9,058 nt of DNA from an uncultured Lachnospiraceae bacterium. GTDB taxonomy: Bacteria > Bacillota > Clostridia > Lachnospirales > Lachnospiraceae. Location of the stretch: NCBI GenBank assembly GCA_910586405.1, contig CAJUII010000050.1, positions 1-9,058 of the forward strand. Direction: 5' to 3'. Shown in pieces: positions 6,888 to 9,058 of the stretch (position 1 is its first letter; each line of letters opens with the position of its first letter). The notes below the pieces were generated by a model. It was not told where the DNA came from, ran no database searches, and saw only the letters and a program-made list of their open reading frames with translations. The position numbers and the translations under genes were made by a program.

Positions 6888-7856
6888 TTATTGATACTGT
6901 GTCACATTCTGGCTATCCACTCTCTCAAAAGGTATCAATATATATTTTCCGTCTGCCGATGCCCCCTCCAGATCTGCGACGGACCTGCCGGAAGCCAGTC
7001 TGTCCGCCGCCTCCACCGCAGCGCTAATCTGTGCCGCAGTCGGCTGATAGACGGTGAAATCCATTCGCCCCTCCGCAATCGCCTGGCAGCCGCCCGCAGA
7101 GGCATCCACACCCAGAAACAATACAGACTCTGTACTGCGTCCCGCCTGCTCGAAAGCGGACAGACTGCCGAGCGCCATATCGTCATTGTTCGCCGCCACA
7201 CAGTCAACAGGCTGTCCTGTCTTTAAAAACATCGCCGTCAACTCCTGCGCCTTATCCTGATTCCAGTCGGCATAGTCCTCAAAGACATAATGAATCGTCT
7301 TTCCGCTGGCTTTCAGGGTCTGTTTGAGTCCTTTTGTCCTGCCTGCCGCGCCCGATGCATCTTTTGGGCCTTTGAGCAGCACCACGTTAATTTCTTCCTT
7401 CTGTCCAAACTTTTCCAGTATATATTCCGCCTGATACTGCCCTGCCATATACTCATCTGACGCTACGTAAATATAGCGATCCTTCTCCAATGCGCGGTCC
7501 TTTGGCGCATTGTTGATAAATACAATCGGCGTGTCTCCGGCTGCCGCCTTGATCTCCGTCACCGTATCCGGCGAAACCGGTCCGCACAATAACACATCAC
7601 AGCCACTCACCACAGCGCTCTTGATCTGGGCGTCCTGTGTCTCCACAGAATTTTGTGCATACCCTGCCTCAAACGCGGCGCCATGTGCTGCCGCCTGCTC
7701 TTGCAGCTGCAGTGCCCATCCCTCATAATAGTCGCCGTCCTCTATCGCAGAATAGTAGATTCTGACATCGTCTCCTGTATCCTGCGCCCGACAGCCGTTT
7801 CCAACAAGGGCAGTCAAAGCCGCGGCCAAAATCAGACAATGATACTTTTGTCTCAA
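6888..7856 (-). CDS. RbsB-like sugar-binding lipoprotein (type I periplasmic-binding fold, Peripla_BP_4)
   Basis: The protein is 322 residues from TTG 7856. The N-terminus is MRQKYH, a hydrophobic stretch, then VGNGC, with Cys22 as probable lipidation site (a loose lipobox). The mature part has the type I binding-protein pattern: VRIYYSAIEDGDYYEGW, AQIKSAVVSGCDVLL, TPIVFINNAP, a hinge near NVVLLKGPKD, then AANNDDMALG at 221-230 and FLGVDASAGG around D251. It should capture a mono- or oligosaccharide at the membrane surface. AGGAGGTG (complement of 7864-7871) sets the start: TTG 7856 is 9 nt from AGGAGG and GTG 7862 only 3 nt, so GTG is possible but cramped. The frame is open up to 7919, but that extension encodes the hairpin. 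The fold usually partners CUT2 transporters, whereas the neighbours are CUT1-type permeases, so it may instead serve a sensor such as the adjacent chemoreceptor. Confidence 0.88.
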   Translation of the reverse strand: MRQKYHCLILAAALTALVGNGCRAQDTGDDVRIYYSAIEDGDYYEGWALQLQEQAAAHGAAFEAGYAQNSVETQDAQIKSAVVSGCDVLLCGPVSPDTVTEIKAAAGDTPIVFINNAPKDRALEKDRYIYVASDEYMAGQYQAEYILEKFGQKEEINVVLLKGPKDASGAAGRTKGLKQTLKASGKTIHYVFEDYADWNQDKAQELTAMFLKTGQPVDCVAANNDDMALGSLSAFEQAGRSTESVLFLGVDASAGGCQAIAEGRMDFTVYQPTAAQISAAVEAADRLASGRSVADLEGASADGKYILIPFERVDSQNVTQYQ

Positions 7857-7863
7857 AACCACG

Positions 7864-7871
7864 CACCTCCT
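7864..7871 (-). promoter_or_regulatory. Strong ribosome binding site AGGAGGTG of the binding lipoprotein
   Basis: The match to the anti-Shine-Dalgarno sequence is eight bases and is the best in the window. It lies just after the intercistronic hairpin and argues for the short form of the protein starting at TTG 7856 (or GTG 7862), excluding the longer open frame. Confidence 0.8.
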
Positions 7872-7883
7872 ATTGTTTGAAGA

Positions 7884-7911
7884 TACCCCAACAGCCAAAG
7901 CCGTTGGGGTA
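7884..7911 (-). other. Strong intercistronic hairpin between the permease and the binding-protein gene
   Basis: TACCCCAAC pairs with GTTGGGGTA, extended inward by one mismatch and a GC/GC pair, giving a 12-bp stem with one mismatch and a 4-nt loop (TTTG in the transcript). It lies between the permease stop (7916) and the AGGAGG (7871). Only TCTTC follows, not a T-run, so it is a poor intrinsic terminator. It is more likely an mRNA-stabilising or partial-readthrough element of the kind known in sugar transport operons, where the binding protein is made in excess. Confidence 0.65.
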
Positions 7912-7915
7912 CGAA

Positions 7916-8761
7916 TCAACCCTTGACACCGCCAAGCGTCACACCTGCAATGATATACTTTGAAAGAATCAGATAAACAAGAACAATCGGAACGATTGCC
8001 ACCATGATCATCATGTATATTTTGCCCATATCACGGTTCATGTAATCCGCTCCACGAAGGAGTGCGATCAGGATTGGCACCGTCATTTTCTCCTTCGACT
8101 GAATCACCAGCGCAGGAACGAAATAATTGTTCCACGAACCTACGAAGGTAAAGATTGCCTGCACGGCCATCGCCGGCTTCATGATCGGAAGGACAATCTG
8201 ATTAAAGGTACGAAACTCCTTAGAGCCGTCGATTCTGGCTGCCTCAACCAGTGAGAGCGGCAGAGACGACTGCAGATAACTGTACATGAAATAAAATACA
8301 GAGGGCGATGCAATAGACGGAATAATCAGCGGAAGCAGAGAATCATTCATGCCCATGCCGGTAATCAGTCGAAGAAAGCCCATTGCTGTAACCTGCGTCG
8401 GCATCACCAAGATTGCCATAATGAACGTAAACGCGACTTTCTTTAATTTAAAGTCGTATGCGTAGAGTCCGTACGCAGTCAGCGCGGAAAAATAAGTGCA
8501 GATTGCCGCAGAACTGCCCGAGACAATCAGACTGTTGATGATACCGCGCACCATCGGAAAGGTTCCGTCATTTGCCACATTCTGAAAATTTGTCAGCAGG
8601 TGTCCGCCGGGCAGCGCAGAGAAGCCTCTCTGCAAATCTGCATGGGAACGCGTCGCATTGACAAGCAGAATGTAGAAGAAAAACAGACACATCAATGACA
8701 GTATGACGAGCAGTACATGTGCAAAAATAACACGAAAACAATTATATCCCTTTGATTTCAT
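7916..8761 (-). CDS. Sugar ABC transporter permease, UgpE/MalG type (CUT1 family)
   Basis: The protein is 281 residues from ATG 8761. This start has GAGGAG (complement of 8770-8775) 8 nt upstream and lies 4 nt after the stop of the preceding permease; the frame extends further upstream, but only into that gene. Hydrophobic segments fit six membrane helices. The ATPase-contact EAA loop is visible as EAARIDGSKEF (E173, G179) followed by IVLP at 189-192, and the C-terminus AGVTLGGVKG is typical of this subunit. It would form the membrane pore with the upstream permease and import sugars or oligosaccharides, powered by an ATPase not encoded in this window. In Bacillota one shared MsmX-like ATPase often serves several such systems. 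Confidence 0.93.
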   Translation of the reverse strand: MKSKGYNCFRVIFAHVLLVILSLMCLFFFYILLVNATRSHADLQRGFSALPGGHLLTNFQNVANDGTFPMVRGIINSLIVSGSSAAICTYFSALTAYGLYAYDFKLKKVAFTFIMAILVMPTQVTAMGFLRLITGMGMNDSLLPLIIPSIASPSVFYFMYSYLQSSLPLSLVEAARIDGSKEFRTFNQIVLPIMKPAMAVQAIFTFVGSWNNYFVPALVIQSKEKMTVPILIALLRGADYMNRDMGKIYMMIMVAIVPIVLVYLILSKYIIAGVTLGGVKG

Positions 8762-8765
8762 TCTC

Positions 8766-9058
8766 TTATCTCCTCTCTGCCTTTTTTCTCTTTTTCGCAG
8801 CAGCCTTAGAACCGTCCGGATCTTCATCGTTCGTGATGCGGTATACGATAAAGCACAGAATGCCGCTCACAATGAACAGGTAAACAGACAGCGCACCCGC
8901 CATACCATAGTTTTTGCTCTTTAAATGGTTGTTGAGGAACATAATCAAGGTCGTTGAAGTACGGTCCGGGCTTCCCTGACCATTTGTCAGAATCTGAGGC
9001 ACGTCGAACATCTGGAGACCGCCGATGATAGAAGTAATCAGTGTATAGGCAAGAATCG
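8766..9058 (-). CDS. Sugar ABC transporter permease, UgpA/MalF type (CUT1 family), N-terminus cut by window edge
   Basis: The last 96 residues and the TAA stop (8768-8766) are present; the frame is open to the window edge. ILAYTLITSIIGGLQMFDVPQ, then ILTNGQGSPDRTSTTLIMFLNNH, then GMAGALSVYLFIVSGILCFIVYR match the last third of UgpA/MalF permeases, whose FD...LTxGxPxxxT segment is characteristic. The tail is strongly basic (KAAAKKRKKAERR) and cytoplasmic. The EAA loop is off-window. It pairs with the downstream permease as the heterodimeric channel. Confidence 0.9.
   Translation of the reverse strand, partial: ILAYTLITSIIGGLQMFDVPQILTNGQGSPDRTSTTLIMFLNNHLKSKNYGMAGALSVYLFIVSGILCFIVYRITNDEDPDGSKAAAKKRKKAERR

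Noticed and set aside
7857..7919. Upstream extension of the binding-protein frame to TTG 7919
   Set aside because: It would place 21 residues encoded largely by the hairpin before the signal peptide, and the strong AGGAGGTG lies inside it, pointing to the start at 7856 or 7862.
8762..8827. Upstream extension of the second permease to 8827
   Set aside because: It lies within the end of the first permease, while ATG 8761 has its own ribosome binding site 4 nt after that gene's stop.

Overview
The window reads as a chromosomal carbohydrate-use locus from a motile, Gram-positive gut- or rumen-type bacterium, most likely a Lachnospiraceae-like member of the Bacillota. The grounds are AGGAGG ribosome binding sites, a lipoprotein-type sugar-binding protein, CUT1-type sugar permeases, Big_2 arrays and CxxC modules on a large exported enzyme, and a chemoreceptor in the same operon. 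The species assignment is inference. Every convincing gene is on the minus strand, so transcription runs from high to low coordinates, and no plus-strand gene is supported.

In transcription order: (1) 9058-8766, the C-terminal end of a UgpA/MalF-type sugar ABC permease, cut by the window edge. (2) 8761-7916, a complete UgpE/MalG-type permease, 4 nt downstream. (3) 7856-6888, an RbsB-like (type I fold) sugar-binding lipoprotein, preceded by a strong hairpin and a strong ribosome binding site. (4) 6859-4364, a methyl-accepting chemotaxis protein whose extracellular dCACHE sensor is interrupted by a complete CBM4/9-like carbohydrate-binding module. (5) 4274-1, the first 1424 codons of a very large exported GH16 laminarinase-type enzyme. 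Its order is signal peptide, seven Big_2 repeats, a Cys-rich CxxC module, the GH16 domain with the EIDIME active site, then three CBM4/9-like modules. Its C-terminus lies beyond position 1. Gaps are short and hold no terminator with a clear T-tract, so this looks like one operon whose promoter lies outside the window. There is no gene-free stretch over 300 bases.

The central observation is that the module inside the chemoreceptor is a close relative, close to half identical by hand count over about 160 residues, of the first module after the GH16 domain in the neighbouring enzyme. The homology starts at the same VELR(D/E)PD linker in both proteins. Enzyme and chemoreceptor therefore probably read the same polysaccharide or its fragments. 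The likely scheme is that the exported enzyme binds and cuts a beta-glucan, the binding lipoprotein and permeases take up oligosaccharides, and the receptor steers the cell to the glucan directly through its own module or through the binding protein. I do not know of a characterised chemoreceptor built this way. The ligand, and the claim that the module is the sensing element, are inference.
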